The translations under genes and the position numbers were made by a program. From NCBI RefSeq assembly GCF_947489565.1, contig NZ_CANLEA010000004.1:124001-188000 (forward strand): a DNA stretch of 64,000 nucleotides. The letters are read 5' to 3'. The notes beneath the pieces were generated by a model. The model did no database searches. It worked only from the letters and a program-made list of their open reading frames with translations, and was not told the origin of the DNA. Of this stretch, positions 32,439 through 42,233 are shown one piece after another (the stretch's first letter is position 1; the number at the start of each line of letters is the position of its first letter). The stretch is from an uncultured Kordia sp. (GTDB lineage Bacteria > Bacteroidota > Bacteroidia > Flavobacteriales > Flavobacteriaceae).

Positions 32439-34333
32439 CCAAACCGCTTGCACTTCTAGAAAAATATTGGGGACATACTTCGTTTCGTCCTTTGCAAGAA
32501 GAAATTATAAACGCGGTTATTCAACAAAAAGATACCTTAGCTTTATTACCAACTGGCGGTGGAAAATCGGTATGCTTTCAAATTCCTGCCTTGGCAATGG
32601 ATGGAATTTGTATTGTGATTTCTCCCTTAGTTGCCTTAATTCAAGATCAAGTGGCGAATTTAAAAGCCAATGGAATTAAAGCAATTGCCTTAACTGGCGG
32701 ATTGAAAACGACTGAACTGAGCGATTTGCTAGACAATTGCATGTATGGCGATTATAAGTTTTTGTACTTATCGCCCGAACGTTTACAGCAGGAAATCATT
32801 CAGGAACGCATCAAGCAAATGCCTGTCAATTTAATTGCTGTTGATGAAGCGCATTGTATTTCGCAATGGGGAAACGATTTTCGTCCAGCGTATAAAAACA
32901 TCAATACCTTACGTGAATTATTGCCAAACATACCTTGCATTGCACTTACTGCGACTGCAACGCCAACGGTTGTCAATGATATTGAAGCAAGTTTACATTT
33001 AAAAGAGGTTCAGAAGTTTCAACAGTCGTTTACACGTGAAAATTTAGCGTATACCGTGTTAGAAACTGAACACAAAATCTTGACGATCGAAAAAACTTTG
33101 CGCAAATATCCACAATCATGTATAGTGTATACGCGCAATCGAAAAAGCACCATCAGTATTCATGAAGCACTTTCACGAAAAGGATTTACGAGTGTATTTT
33201 TTCATGGTGGACTTTCGTCAGAAGAAAAAAAAGGCAATCTCCAAAAATGGTTGAGCGGAAAAGTACAAACCATTGTGGCCACAAATGCTTTTGGAATGGG
33301 GATTGACAAACCTGATGTAAAAAATGTAATTCATGTGCAATTGCCTGATAGTTTGGAAAATTATTATCAAGAAGCGGGTCGTGCAGGACGAAATGGCGAA
33401 TATGCAAACGCGATTATTCTAACAGATGCCAATGATATTGATATTTTACAAAAACAGTTTATTCATAACTTACCAAGCATCGATTTTTTAAAACTTGTGT
33501 TTAGAAAACTGTGTAGCTTCTTCCAAGTTGCCTACGGTGAAGGTTATGATACCAAACATGCCTTGGCTTTTTATGAATTTTGCAAAGCATATCAATTTCC
33601 AACACAAAAAACGTATACAGCGTTACAATTACTCGATAGACATAGCGTGATTCAGCTTTCGCAGAACTTTCATCGGAAGACTTCTTTACAATTCATCGTA
33701 GATCAATTCAATCTCATGAATTATTTAGATAAAAATGCGAACGTAAGTTTAATTACTCAAGCCATCTTACGAACGTATGGCGGTGCTTTTGAACAGAAAA
33801 TAAATATCAACACACATTTCTTAGCTCAAAAGTTAGGCATTCCAAAAGGTAAAATTAACGAGACCATTCAGCAGTTGGCAAAAGATGAAATCATTATTCT
33901 GGATGAATTGCAAACCGATGCCGAAGTCACTTTTTTAGTCGCACGTGAAGATGATAAAACCATTCATCCGATCGCAAAAGAAGTTCGACAACAAAATGAA
34001 TTGAAAAAGAAACGTGTGCAAGCTGTCATCAAATACATAAAAGATACAGAAACTTGTAAAAATATTCAGCTTCTCTCCTACTTTGGAGAAAAGACACAAA
34101 CTGCTTGCGGAATTTGCTCTGTATGTAAAACTCAAAAAACTGCAACTCCAAATAATGATTTGCAATTACTCGTAAGAGATGATGTTTTAAAAGTATTGCG
34201 ACAAAAGCCGATGACCTCAACAGAAATTTGCGTTGTTTTACCCTACAGAGAAAACCTCATATTAGAGATAATTCAATTACTTTTGGAGGCAGAAAAAATT
34301 AAATTAACAGAAACAAACACTTATACCATATAA
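32435..34333 (+). CDS. recQ: RecQ-type ATP-dependent DNA helicase
   Basis: LLPTGGGKSVCFQ, DEAHCISQWG, QEAGRAGRNGE; C-terminal Zn-binding CGICSVC. Confidence 0.92.
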   Translation: MTKPLALLEKYWGHTSFRPLQEEIINAVIQQKDTLALLPTGGGKSVCFQIPALAMDGICIVISPLVALIQDQVANLKANGIKAIALTGGLKTTELSDLLDNCMYGDYKFLYLSPERLQQEIIQERIKQMPVNLIAVDEAHCISQWGNDFRPAYKNINTLRELLPNIPCIALTATATPTVVNDIEASLHLKEVQKFQQSFTRENLAYTVLETEHKILTIEKTLRKYPQSCIVYTRNRKSTISIHEALSRKGFTSVFFHGGLSSEEKKGNLQKWLSGKVQTIVATNAFGMGIDKPDVKNVIHVQLPDSLENYYQEAGRAGRNGEYANAIILTDANDIDILQKQFIHNLPSIDFLKLVFRKLCSFFQVAYGEGYDTKHALAFYEFCKAYQFPTQKTYTALQLLDRHSVIQLSQNFHRKTSLQFIVDQFNLMNYLDKNANVSLITQAILRTYGGAFEQKININTHFLAQKLGIPKGKINETIQQLAKDEIIILDELQTDAEVTFLVAREDDKTIHPIAKEVRQQNELKKKRVQAVIKYIKDTETCKNIQLLSYFGEKTQTACGICSVCKTQKTATPNNDLQLLVRDDVLKVLRQKPMTSTEICVVLPYRENLILEIIQLLLEAEKIKLTETNTYTI

Positions 34334-34336
34334 TAT

Positions 34337-35284
34337 ATGAGAGATTTGAGAATCGTTTTTATGGGTACGCCCGATTTTGCGGTTGCAACATTAAAAGCAT
34401 TGTTGGACGCCAATTATAATGTGGTTGGTGTCATTACTGCGCCCGATAAACCTGCAGGTCGTGGACGCAAGTTACATCAATCGGCTGTGAAAAAGTTTGC
34501 GTTGGAGCATAACTTAAATGTATTGCAACCTACCAACTTGAAGCGAAAATCATTTGTAGCCGAATTAAAAGCATTAAACGCAAACTTACAAATCGTAGTT
34601 GCTTTTAGAATGTTACCCAAAGTGGTTTGGCAAATGCCCGAATACGGAACTTTTAACTTGCACGCTTCTTTACTTCCTAATTATAGAGGTGCAGCACCCA
34701 TTAACTGGGCAATTATAAATGGAGAAACAAAAACGGGCGTGACAACTTTCTTTATTGATGAAAAGATTGATACGGGCGCGATGATTTTTCAGGAAGAAAT
34801 TGACATTGACCCAACAGAAAATGCAGGTTCTTTACATGACAAGTTGATGAATGTTGGAAGCGGTTTGGTGGTTAAAACAGTTCAACAGATAGAAAAGGAT
34901 GAAGTTACGACGACCATTCAGCCAAATTCAGAAGATGTAAAGACTGCTTATAAGATTCATAAAGAAACTTGTAAAATTGATTGGACTGATACTATAGACA
35001 ATATATATAATAAGATTCGTGGTTTGAGTCCATATCCTGCTTCTTGGACAACTTTATATAATGGAGAGGACACCTATAATATAAAGATATATGAAGTTGC
35101 AAAGGTGTTGGAATCGCATTCAATTCCTGTTGGAAGTGTGATTAGCACTAAAAAGGAAGTCAAAATCGCGGTAAAAGAAGGGTACATCATTGTAAGTATT
35201 TTACAGCTTCCGGGGAAGCGTTCCATGGAAATTAGCGCTTTATTGAACGGTTTTACTTTCGAAAAAGAGGCAAAAGTCTCGTAA
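34337..35284 (+). CDS. fmt: Methionyl-tRNA formyltransferase
   Basis: RIVFMGTPDFAVATLKAL, NLHASLLPNYRGAAPINWAI. Confidence 0.95.
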   Translation: MRDLRIVFMGTPDFAVATLKALLDANYNVVGVITAPDKPAGRGRKLHQSAVKKFALEHNLNVLQPTNLKRKSFVAELKALNANLQIVVAFRMLPKVVWQMPEYGTFNLHASLLPNYRGAAPINWAIINGETKTGVTTFFIDEKIDTGAMIFQEEIDIDPTENAGSLHDKLMNVGSGLVVKTVQQIEKDEVTTTIQPNSEDVKTAYKIHKETCKIDWTDTIDNIYNKIRGLSPYPASWTTLYNGEDTYNIKIYEVAKVLESHSIPVGSVISTKKEVKIAVKEGYIIVSILQLPGKRSMEISALLNGFTFEKEAKVS

Positions 35285-35466
35285 CCCTTATATTTACTGA
35301 TACGAGAGAAAAACAATAAAAAATAGCTGTGTTTATTAACAATCGTAATAAGTTATTAACAAAAACCCGCTTTTCCCGCGCTATTACTTGCATGGCAAAG
35401 AAATCCGTATAAATTTGTAGTGCTTTTAAAAATAATGTTTAACCAACAATTAATAATTCAACGATT

Positions 35467-35739
35467 ATGAACAAAACAGAATTAATTGACGCAATGGCTG
35501 CTGACGCAGGAATTTCTAAAGCTGCAGCAAAGAAGTCATTGGAATCATTTTTAGGAAATGTAGAAGGAGCTTTAAAAAATGGAAACAGAGTTTCTCTAGT
35601 AGGATTTGGATCTTGGTCAGTTTCAGAAAGAGCTGCAAGAGAAGGAAGAAATCCACAAACTGGAAAAACTATCCAAATTGCTGCTAAAAAAGTAGTAAAG
35701 TTTAAAGCAGGATCTGATTTAGGAAAAGCAGTAAACTAA
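35467..35739 (+). CDS. HU family DNA-binding protein
   Basis: MNKTELIDAMAADAGISKAAAKK...GRNPQTGKTIQI. Confidence 0.95.
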   Translation: MNKTELIDAMAADAGISKAAAKKSLESFLGNVEGALKNGNRVSLVGFGSWSVSERAAREGRNPQTGKTIQIAAKKVVKFKAGSDLGKAVN

Positions 35740-35762
35740 TTGTATTTATACATAAATTAGAC

Positions 35763-35790
35763 AAAAAGCACTCAAATTTGAGTGCTTTTT
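35763..35790 (+). terminator. Intrinsic terminator downstream of HU
   Basis: aaaaagcactcaaatttgagtgcttttt. Confidence 0.85.
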
Positions 35791-35874
35791 CGTTTTTATA
35801 AGTGTATTAAAAAAGCACTGTATTTGATTATTCCGTTTTTTTTTAATAGATTTAGTTAACCTAAAAAATCATAA

Positions 35875-36444
35875 ATGATAGCCTTAAAACCCGATAAAGG
35901 ACATCTTTTAATTGCTGAACCATCTATTATTGGAGACGTATCTTTCAACAGATCAGTTGTTTTACTTGCTGACCACACTGATGAAGGATCTATTGGCTTT
36001 ATTTTAAACAAACCTTTAAATGTTGATCTTTCAGACTTAATTCCGCAATTTTCAAACGCTAAAACCACGTTTAAAGTATATAATGGCGGACCTGTAGAAC
36101 AAGATAATTTATATTTTATTCATAAAATACCACATTTGGTACCTAATAGTATAGAAATTTCGCTGGGGATTTATTGGGGCGGCGATTTTTCTTCTATTAT
36201 TAAATTATTGGAGGAAGATAAACTACAGCAAGATGACATTAAGTTCTTCTTAGGCTATTCGGGCTGGCATGCCAATCAACTGAGTGAAGAATTGAATTCT
36301 AATTCTTGGATCATTGTTGAAAATGAATTTAAGAAAGAAATCATTTCAAAATCATGCAAATCGATTTGGCGTAATAAAATGATGGAATTTGGAGGCGAAT
36401 ATTTGATTTGGTCAAATGCGCCTGAAGATCCGAGTCACAATTAA
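35875..36444 (+). CDS. YqgE/AlgH family protein
   Basis: KGHLLIAEPSIIGDVSFNRSVVLLADHTDEGSIGFILNKPL. Confidence 0.92.
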   Translation: MIALKPDKGHLLIAEPSIIGDVSFNRSVVLLADHTDEGSIGFILNKPLNVDLSDLIPQFSNAKTTFKVYNGGPVEQDNLYFIHKIPHLVPNSIEISLGIYWGGDFSSIIKLLEEDKLQQDDIKFFLGYSGWHANQLSEELNSNSWIIVENEFKKEIISKSCKSIWRNKMMEFGGEYLIWSNAPEDPSHN

Positions 36445-36446
36445 AG

Positions 36447-37286
36447 CTACGCTCCTAGTCGAATTCTGACATTCAATTTTGCTATTAAATCTCTCGCAAC
36501 GGTAGATTCAAACTGTTTTTTGCGGTATTTTGTGATGGGTACAATTCCTCGAATTACATTCGTGATAAAAAATTCATCTGCTTTTTGAATTTCAAAAGGT
36601 GAGATACTTTCTTCTTTCAATTCATAATCTGATGTTTTTTCTAGAATTTCTATCAATTGTTTTCTTAGAATTCCTTTCAGACATCCATCGGTAATTGGTG
36701 GTGTTTTGATTGTGTTTCCTTTTACCAAGAAAATATTCCCATTTAAAGCTTCTATGACGCTTTTATCTTCATTTACTAACAAACAGTTGTTCAAGTCATT
36801 TTCTTTCGCGTAAATGCTTCCTAATACGTTTATAACTTTATTATTGGTCTTTAACGTAGAAAGCAATCCTTTGTTGACATAAAAATCTTTGTACAAATCG
36901 ACTTCATAGGCTTCTTCTGAAAGTAAATAAAATGGAGATGCTAGCGAATTTGCCGTGATCATGTATTCTATATCATTAGAAGTTGGCAAATACAATCCGC
37001 CATTTCCTCTATATACTGTAAAACGTACACGTGCATTTTTCAAATCATTCGCTGCTAACACTTTAAGAATTTCTGCTTCTAGGAATTCCATCGTAAAGTT
37101 CATTGGAATTTCCATTCTTAGTATTCGCATGGATTCCATTAATCTGAAATAATGATCTTCCCAAAAAAGAATTTTGTTAGCAACAATTCTGAGGGTTTCA
37201 AACAATGAGTCTCCGTACTTTAGCCCTCTATTTTCAACATCTAAGGTCGTTGTTTCGTCGCTGATGTTTCCATTAAAATTAATCAT
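36447..37286 (-). CDS. Aminotransferase class IV (branched-chain/ADC lyase-like)
   Basis: NRGLKYGDSLFETLRI, TNNKVINVLGSIYAKENDLNNCLLVNE; start MINFNGN at 37286. Confidence 0.88.
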   Translation of the reverse strand: MINFNGNISDETTTLDVENRGLKYGDSLFETLRIVANKILFWEDHYFRLMESMRILRMEIPMNFTMEFLEAEILKVLAANDLKNARVRFTVYRGNGGLYLPTSNDIEYMITANSLASPFYLLSEEAYEVDLYKDFYVNKGLLSTLKTNNKVINVLGSIYAKENDLNNCLLVNEDKSVIEALNGNIFLVKGNTIKTPPITDGCLKGILRKQLIEILEKTSDYELKEESISPFEIQKADEFFITNVIRGIVPITKYRKKQFESTVARDLIAKLNVRIRLGA

Positions 37287-37339
37287 AAAAAAAGCCTTGA
37301 TTTTCTCAAGGCAAATATACTTTTTAAAAATGGTTTTTC

Positions 37340-37729
37340 TTAGCGAGAACCTAAAACTTGTTTCAAACTTGCAATTTGGTTTTCCCAAAGTCTTTTTCCT
37401 TCTTCAACTTCTTCATCGTCATCTGCATGATCGATTACGATAAGGGAGACATCTTTCGTAATTTCGTCAACTACGATCTTCATTTCAAAATAATACGATG
37501 TATCTTCATTTTCCTCCCATTGAAAGCGAATGCGTTCATTATTTTTTTTCCCTAGTAACTTAGCTGTTTCTTCACTACCGTCCCAAATAAAGGTAAAAAC
37601 CTCTCCTCTGGAATTCACATTATCTGCATACCATTCGGATAATCCTGAAGGTGTAGACAAATATTGGAACAAAAGCTGTGGTGAAGATTGTATAGGGAAC
37701 TCAATTTCGTATTTAATTTTATCTGACAT
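37340..37729 (-). CDS. START-like domain (AHSA1-like) protein
   Basis: IEFPIQSSPQLLFQYLSTPSGLSEWYADNV. Confidence 0.85.
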   Translation of the reverse strand: MSDKIKYEIEFPIQSSPQLLFQYLSTPSGLSEWYADNVNSRGEVFTFIWDGSEETAKLLGKKNNERIRFQWEENEDTSYYFEMKIVVDEITKDVSLIVIDHADDDEEVEEGKRLWENQIASLKQVLGSR

Positions 37730-37861
37730 ACTGTATTTCTTGATTATGTTTTGACAATATATACATTAATTGATAAGTTTAAAAGAAAAGAACAAAAAAA
37801 ATAATTTTTGTGTAATATTTGCTCAAAAAAAAATAGTTTATATATTTGCACCCGCAAACAA

Positions 37862-37935
37862 GGCGAGGTAGCTCAGTTGGTTAGAGCGTCGGATTCATAA
37901 CCCGGAGGTCTCGGGTTCAATTCCCGATCTCGCTA
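37862..37935 (+). tRNA. tRNA-Met (anticodon CAT)
   Basis: Cloverleaf GGCGAGG TA GCTC...TTCATAA...TTCAATT...TCTCGCT A; CCA not encoded. Confidence 0.95.
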
Positions 37936-37951
37936 CACCTATAAACACTAG

Positions 37952-37980
37952 AAAAGCTAAGATTCTGAATCTTAGCTTTT
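37952..37980 (+). terminator. Terminator after tRNA-Met
   Basis: aaaagctaagatt-ctg-aatcttagctttt. Confidence 0.8.
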
Positions 37981-38023
37981 TTGCTTTCCTAAAACATACC
38001 TAAAACATTTTGGGTTTTATTTT

Positions 38024-39163
38024 TTAACCAGTCAATAACTTAACTGTTTCATTCTCTTCAGTTAGTAATGGAGTTACTTTCTTTAAATTGTTTTTATAAC
38101 TTTGAAAGGTCGCTTTTGTAATTGACTCTTTTGATTGCTCAATCCAGTCATCAAAAATATCATCTAATTGTTTGAACCTGTCTTGGATTTCATTAGAAAA
38201 TTTATAGATTATTTCAAATTTGATATCATCTAAAGATTTGAAAAGTGCGCCAAGCAAAGAACCTAGCCAACTTCCTATGATTGTTCCAATCCCGGGAAGT
38301 AGAAAAGTTCCTGCTATTCCTCCTGCCGCCGCCCCACCCCATGTGAATGCTTTATCATAAGTTTCAACAGCCTCAGAAGCTCTATCTTTTACTAAACTAT
38401 GAGTACTGCCTATAGAAAATGAAGGAGTTACAAATTGTCTTCTTGGGTTCATTAGGATATATTGTAGCAACAAAGCCAATACTCCTATCAAAGCAATAGA
38501 AAGGGGAAACCACCACAAATTTGCTAATTTTAACAAACTTGGGAATGTTTCTCTTAAAAAAGGAAATTCTTTTACAGCATAAACAAATGAAACTGCAACT
38601 GCATCTCCTAGTAAAATTGGATTTCTATATAAATTTAGGAGCCAATATTTTCTTCTTTCGGCATACATATCCTTAAATAAACTAAATAATAAGTCAGCAC
38701 TATTTAGTTTAGTCGCTTTCTCTATTCTTTTAAAATATCTTTTTAATCTAGTATTTGTATCAATAATCTTGTAAGCAATATCTTTTTTAATTACTTGTTT
38801 TAATTCTTTAGAAGAACCCGTTGAATGAACTTTTCTCCTTATGTAATCAATTAAGTCATTTTCTAGCTGTGAACGAAGATCATAATATCTTTCTTCTATT
38901 TCACTGAAATAAATCTCTAAGTTCTCTTTTAAATCAATAGCTAGTTGAATATCATCATCTACCTTTTTCTTACTTTTAACATTAAGGAAGCTTGATTGCA
39001 ATATTGTATAAGCAACAGAAATTGTTATAAATTTATTATGGTCTCCAGTATCAATATTATCGGGATGATACCTTTTAGATAATAATTTATATCGTCTTCT
39101 TATTTCTTGAAAATCACTATTGGGTTTTACACCTAAAATTTTATAAGCAGTATCTTCGTTCAT
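38024..39163 (-). CDS. J-domain protein with membrane and glycine-zipper segments
   Basis: AYKILGVKPNS...KRYHPDN (HPD motif); AAAGGIAGTFLLPGIGTIIGSWLGSLLGALF. Confidence 0.75.
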   Translation of the reverse strand: MNEDTAYKILGVKPNSDFQEIRRRYKLLSKRYHPDNIDTGDHNKFITISVAYTILQSSFLNVKSKKKVDDDIQLAIDLKENLEIYFSEIEERYYDLRSQLENDLIDYIRRKVHSTGSSKELKQVIKKDIAYKIIDTNTRLKRYFKRIEKATKLNSADLLFSLFKDMYAERRKYWLLNLYRNPILLGDAVAVSFVYAVKEFPFLRETFPSLLKLANLWWFPLSIALIGVLALLLQYILMNPRRQFVTPSFSIGSTHSLVKDRASEAVETYDKAFTWGGAAAGGIAGTFLLPGIGTIIGSWLGSLLGALFKSLDDIKFEIIYKFSNEIQDRFKQLDDIFDDWIEQSKESITKATFQSYKNNLKKVTPLLTEENETVKLLTG

Positions 39164-39538
39164 TTTTATTATTAAATTGATAATAGGAAATTTAAGCTAA
39201 GTTTAGTTCATCTCCTTACGGTTTTCCGCATTTGAAGTGTTTTTCCATCAATTCAATTTAACTCGTTGCTTTAACGCATTCCAAATTCCCAATTAAACAC
39301 TGTTATCTCACACTTTTAGTGACATGTGGTGTTATCGATCAATTGCAAATATCGCCTCTTGCCTTTGCGCGCTTGCAAGACCAAACCCTGCGGGAACACG
39401 AACATTTTTCTAAAAAGAAAAATAACCGATGTTGTCTTGACCTTTACCTCCGCATCGGCAGATGAAGCATTGTTCGAAACCCAACATGCCAAAAGGGTTC
39501 AACTTAAAAACAATGTTTAATCTTAAAAATTTAAAATT

Positions 39539-39946
39539 ATGGCAGTAGCAACAGTAAAACAAAATGGAACAGCGAAAAAAACGCAATCAACAGGAGCCGT
39601 AAAAACAGCCGAAAAGGCAAAAGCAACATCTGCAACTAAGAAACTTGTTCAAGAAGTAATTCCACCAGTCACAAAACCAATTAGTTTACATGACCGTATG
39701 AATAACTTTGAGAAACTTAACGGTTTAGCCAATCAACGCACACGGCTCATGACAACTTTAACGAGCTTAACTAAGTTCAAATACAATAATGGCGACTCAT
39801 GTGTATTTTTAATTCGTGATGAAAATGGCGAAGAATTTAAAACCACGAATACCAATCTTATCCAACTTGTGACTAATCATTTACAAGACACATTACTTCA
39901 CCGCAAAGAAGAAATTGAAAAGAAGATTGTGAAATTTGAGTTGTAA
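39539..39946 (+). CDS. Hypothetical protein of a type I recall from flavobacterial mobile elements
   Basis: KT/A-rich N-terminus, EFKTTNTNLIQLVTNHLQDTL. Confidence 0.6.
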   Translation: MAVATVKQNGTAKKTQSTGAVKTAEKAKATSATKKLVQEVIPPVTKPISLHDRMNNFEKLNGLANQRTRLMTTLTSLTKFKYNNGDSCVFLIRDENGEEFKTTNTNLIQLVTNHLQDTLLHRKEEIEKKIVKFEL

Positions 39947-39968
39947 ATAAACCAACTTATTAAGAAAA

Positions 39969-39992
39969 TAGCCTCTCGGATTTGAGAGGCTA
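39969..39992. terminator. Intrinsic terminator between convergent genes
   Basis: tagcctctcggatttgagaggcta then T7. Confidence 0.8.
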
Positions 39993-40001
39993 TTTTTTTG
40001 T

Positions 40002-40262
40002 TTATTTCTTTGGTGGTTCGTTATCGTTGGCATTATCAAGAATTTTGATATGTGAGTTTAACGCATCTATCCAACAATGTAGATGAAATGCTGTTGGTGT
40101 TCGCACACCACACTCCCACTTGCCAACCAGGCGATCTGCAACACCTAAGATATCATTGACATCATCTTGGGTAAGATTAAGCTCCTTTCTTCTTGTGACA
40201 AGCTGGCTCACAACATCTTTTAAAAAGTCATCGCGGGTTTTATAAGGGTAATTTATTTTCAT
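40002..40262 (-). CDS. XRE-type HTH regulator
   Basis: RRKELNLTQDDVNDILGVADRLVGKWECGVRTPT; start MKINY with upstream AAAGGAG. Confidence 0.8.
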   Translation of the reverse strand: MKINYPYKTRDDFLKDVVSQLVTRRKELNLTQDDVNDILGVADRLVGKWECGVRTPTAFHLHCWIDALNSHIKILDNANDNEPPKK

Positions 40263-40278
40263 GAGTTTTGTCTCCTTT

Positions 40279-40305
40279 CGACAATTTTGTAACTGAAAAT
40301 TGTCG
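40279..40305. promoter_or_regulatory. Perfect dyad upstream of XRE gene (candidate operator)
   Basis: CGACAATTTT-gtaactg-AAAATTGTCG, 10-bp arms. Confidence 0.7.
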
Positions 40306-40335
40306 CAAAGAATATGCACACAAAATCTTGTGTAA

Positions 40336-40382
40336 TACGCACATAAAACTTCTCATATCATTGTGTGAAAAGCCTGTGCGTA
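40336..40382. promoter_or_regulatory. Divergent pair of TACGCACA / TGTGCGTA sites
   Basis: Perfect 8-bp inverted arms 31 bp apart between two divergent genes. Confidence 0.7.
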
Positions 40383-40445
40383 GTGGCTTTAAAAAATATT
40401 TTGTATGTCTTATTTCATCGTAAATCTTTAACCAAAGGAAATGAT

Positions 40446-40727
40446 ATGATTAAAACGATTAATAATAATGATGTGATATTGATAGACCCCGAACAGGAAT
40501 CAAAAGTTGTTGCAGAACTGCTTTTATCCATGAATGCGTTTGTGTCGATTAAAACAGCAGAAATTGCCACAACATTGGATAAAGTCACGCAATACCGCAT
40601 GCGTAAAGAAAAACGTTTCCCCCAACTTTACAGACTTAACCATCATGGATATAGGAAAGCGTATAAGATACAGGATTTGAAAAACTGGCTTGAAAATCCT
40701 GTTTCGTATCAACAGTCGAATGATTAG
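40446..40727 (+). CDS. AlpA/excisionase-like small DNA-binding protein
   Basis: FVSIKTAEIATTLDKVTQYRMRKEKRFPQLYRLNHHGYRKAYKIQDLKNWLENP; ATG 40446 preceded by AAAGGAA. Confidence 0.65.
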   Translation: MIKTINNNDVILIDPEQESKVVAELLLSMNAFVSIKTAEIATTLDKVTQYRMRKEKRFPQLYRLNHHGYRKAYKIQDLKNWLENPVSYQQSND

Positions 40728-42096
40728 CTTTATTAAAAACCTTTTCGCGTAACTGCTCAAAACTTGGCACGCTCTCAACGTTTGGACTTTTGATAATAAT
40801 TTCAATGGCTTTGTTGAGAGCGTTTATTGCCATTTTTTTCTCTTTATCGTAAGAGTAATGGTCATAAATTCCTGTCACATCTGACATAGTATGATTAAGT
40901 AAAAGAGAGGCAAAATCACGCCGACCAAACAATCCCGCAACAATAGTTGCTCCTGTTCGTCGTAGATCATGCGGATAAAATTCTTTGCTAATCTGAAATT
41001 TCTTAAAATGACGCCTAAAAACTTGTGAAAGTGTCCATACTTTAAATGGTTTAATTGTTTTGTCAATAATTTGACACCTACCGTTATATCTTGCACTACC
41101 AAAGACCCAATCACTATGTCCTGTGTATTGTTTAACCTCATCAATCAGCGTCATAGCTAAGTTACTTAAATGAACACGGTGCATCCGTCCATTTTTTGAT
41201 GTAGGCATTGTCCAAACACGACTATATGGATCTACATCATCCCATTGCATATTTCGAACCTCAACAGAACGAGACGCTGTACAGAGTAAAAACTTAATAG
41301 CGAGTATTAAACTTGGCGATACGGGAAGTTTTTCAAGACCATGCCAAAATTTATAGATTTCTTTAGGGCTAAGGTGACGTTGTCGTTTTCTCTTTGGCAC
41401 ATCTACTTTAAGTCCGATACAAGGATTATTATTTTGTTCAAGTAGAAATAACCCTGCTCCATAATTAAATAATCGCTTGGTGTATTTCAATAAGTGCCTC
41501 GCTGCACTTGGTTTACCATTGTTAATCTTTGCTCTAACTGCATTCGAAATTTCTCTTGGTGTGATTTGAGCTATCGGTTTTTGCAATAATTCGTCCCCTA
41601 ATCCATTGCGAATAATATAATACTCATTCTTATATGTTTTTTTTCCTGCCTTTTTAGAATGCTCCACATATAAATCCAATAAATAAGAAACAGTTTTGTC
41701 ATCTTTCTTGTTCTTTCTAATCAATCGCTTTTCTTCTAAAGGATCGCCACCAAACTCAACAATAAATTTAATATCAGTGTGCCGTTTACGTGCCTCATTA
41801 AGCGACATCTGCGGGTATCGACCAATACTCATTCTTTTATTCTTATTTTCTACGCGATATTGGACAATCCATGTTCTTATTCCTTTTGGTGAAATACGAA
41901 TACCAAAACCATTTAATCCACGAAACCAATAAATTGTATTTACAGGTAAAGGTTTGAGTTTTTCAATCGCTAAATTTGACAGTATTATGGAAGTTTTTGA
42001 GCTGTTTTTTTGACTGTGTCTTTTCAACTTGTCTACGTACTTGTCTACTTTTGGTCTGTTATTTGATGAAATCGTATGTTTTTGCATGAAAGGCAA
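40636..42096 (-). CDS. Tyrosine recombinase/integrase with DUF4102-like N-terminus
   Basis: GFGIRISPKGIRTWIVQYRVENKNKRMSIGRYPQMSLNEAR; catalytic HDLRRTGAT, LNHTMSDVTGIYDHY. Confidence 0.92.
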   Translation of the reverse strand: MPFMQKHTISSNNRPKVDKYVDKLKRHSQKNSSKTSIILSNLAIEKLKPLPVNTIYWFRGLNGFGIRISPKGIRTWIVQYRVENKNKRMSIGRYPQMSLNEARKRHTDIKFIVEFGGDPLEEKRLIRKNKKDDKTVSYLLDLYVEHSKKAGKKTYKNEYYIIRNGLGDELLQKPIAQITPREISNAVRAKINNGKPSAARHLLKYTKRLFNYGAGLFLLEQNNNPCIGLKVDVPKRKRQRHLSPKEIYKFWHGLEKLPVSPSLILAIKFLLCTASRSVEVRNMQWDDVDPYSRVWTMPTSKNGRMHRVHLSNLAMTLIDEVKQYTGHSDWVFGSARYNGRCQIIDKTIKPFKVWTLSQVFRRHFKKFQISKEFYPHDLRRTGATIVAGLFGRRDFASLLLNHTMSDVTGIYDHYSYDKEKKMAINALNKAIEIIIKSPNVESVPSFEQLREKVFNKANHSTVDTKQDFQASFSNPVSYTLSYIHDG

Positions 42097-42187
42097 ATAC
42101 CCCCTATAAAAGAAATTCGGTCATAAAAATTTCTTTTAATAATAGATACTTAGAAAACAATATGTACGCACATGAAGTCGTAAAAAA

Positions 42188-42233
42188 TGGCGCGCCCAGC
42201 AGGACTCGAACCTGCAACCTATTGCTTAGAAGG
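42188..42233 (-). other. 3' tRNA-Arg(TCT)-like fragment, candidate attachment site core
   Basis: Reverse complement CCTTCTAAGCAATAGGTTGCAGGTTCGAGTCCTGCTGGGCGCGCCA: anticodon loop to CCA; no D-arm or 5' half next to it. Confidence 0.85.

Noticed and set aside
39326-39520. 64-aa ORF in the leader region before the 39539 gene
   Set aside because: Short, no family, overlaps a likely regulatory leader
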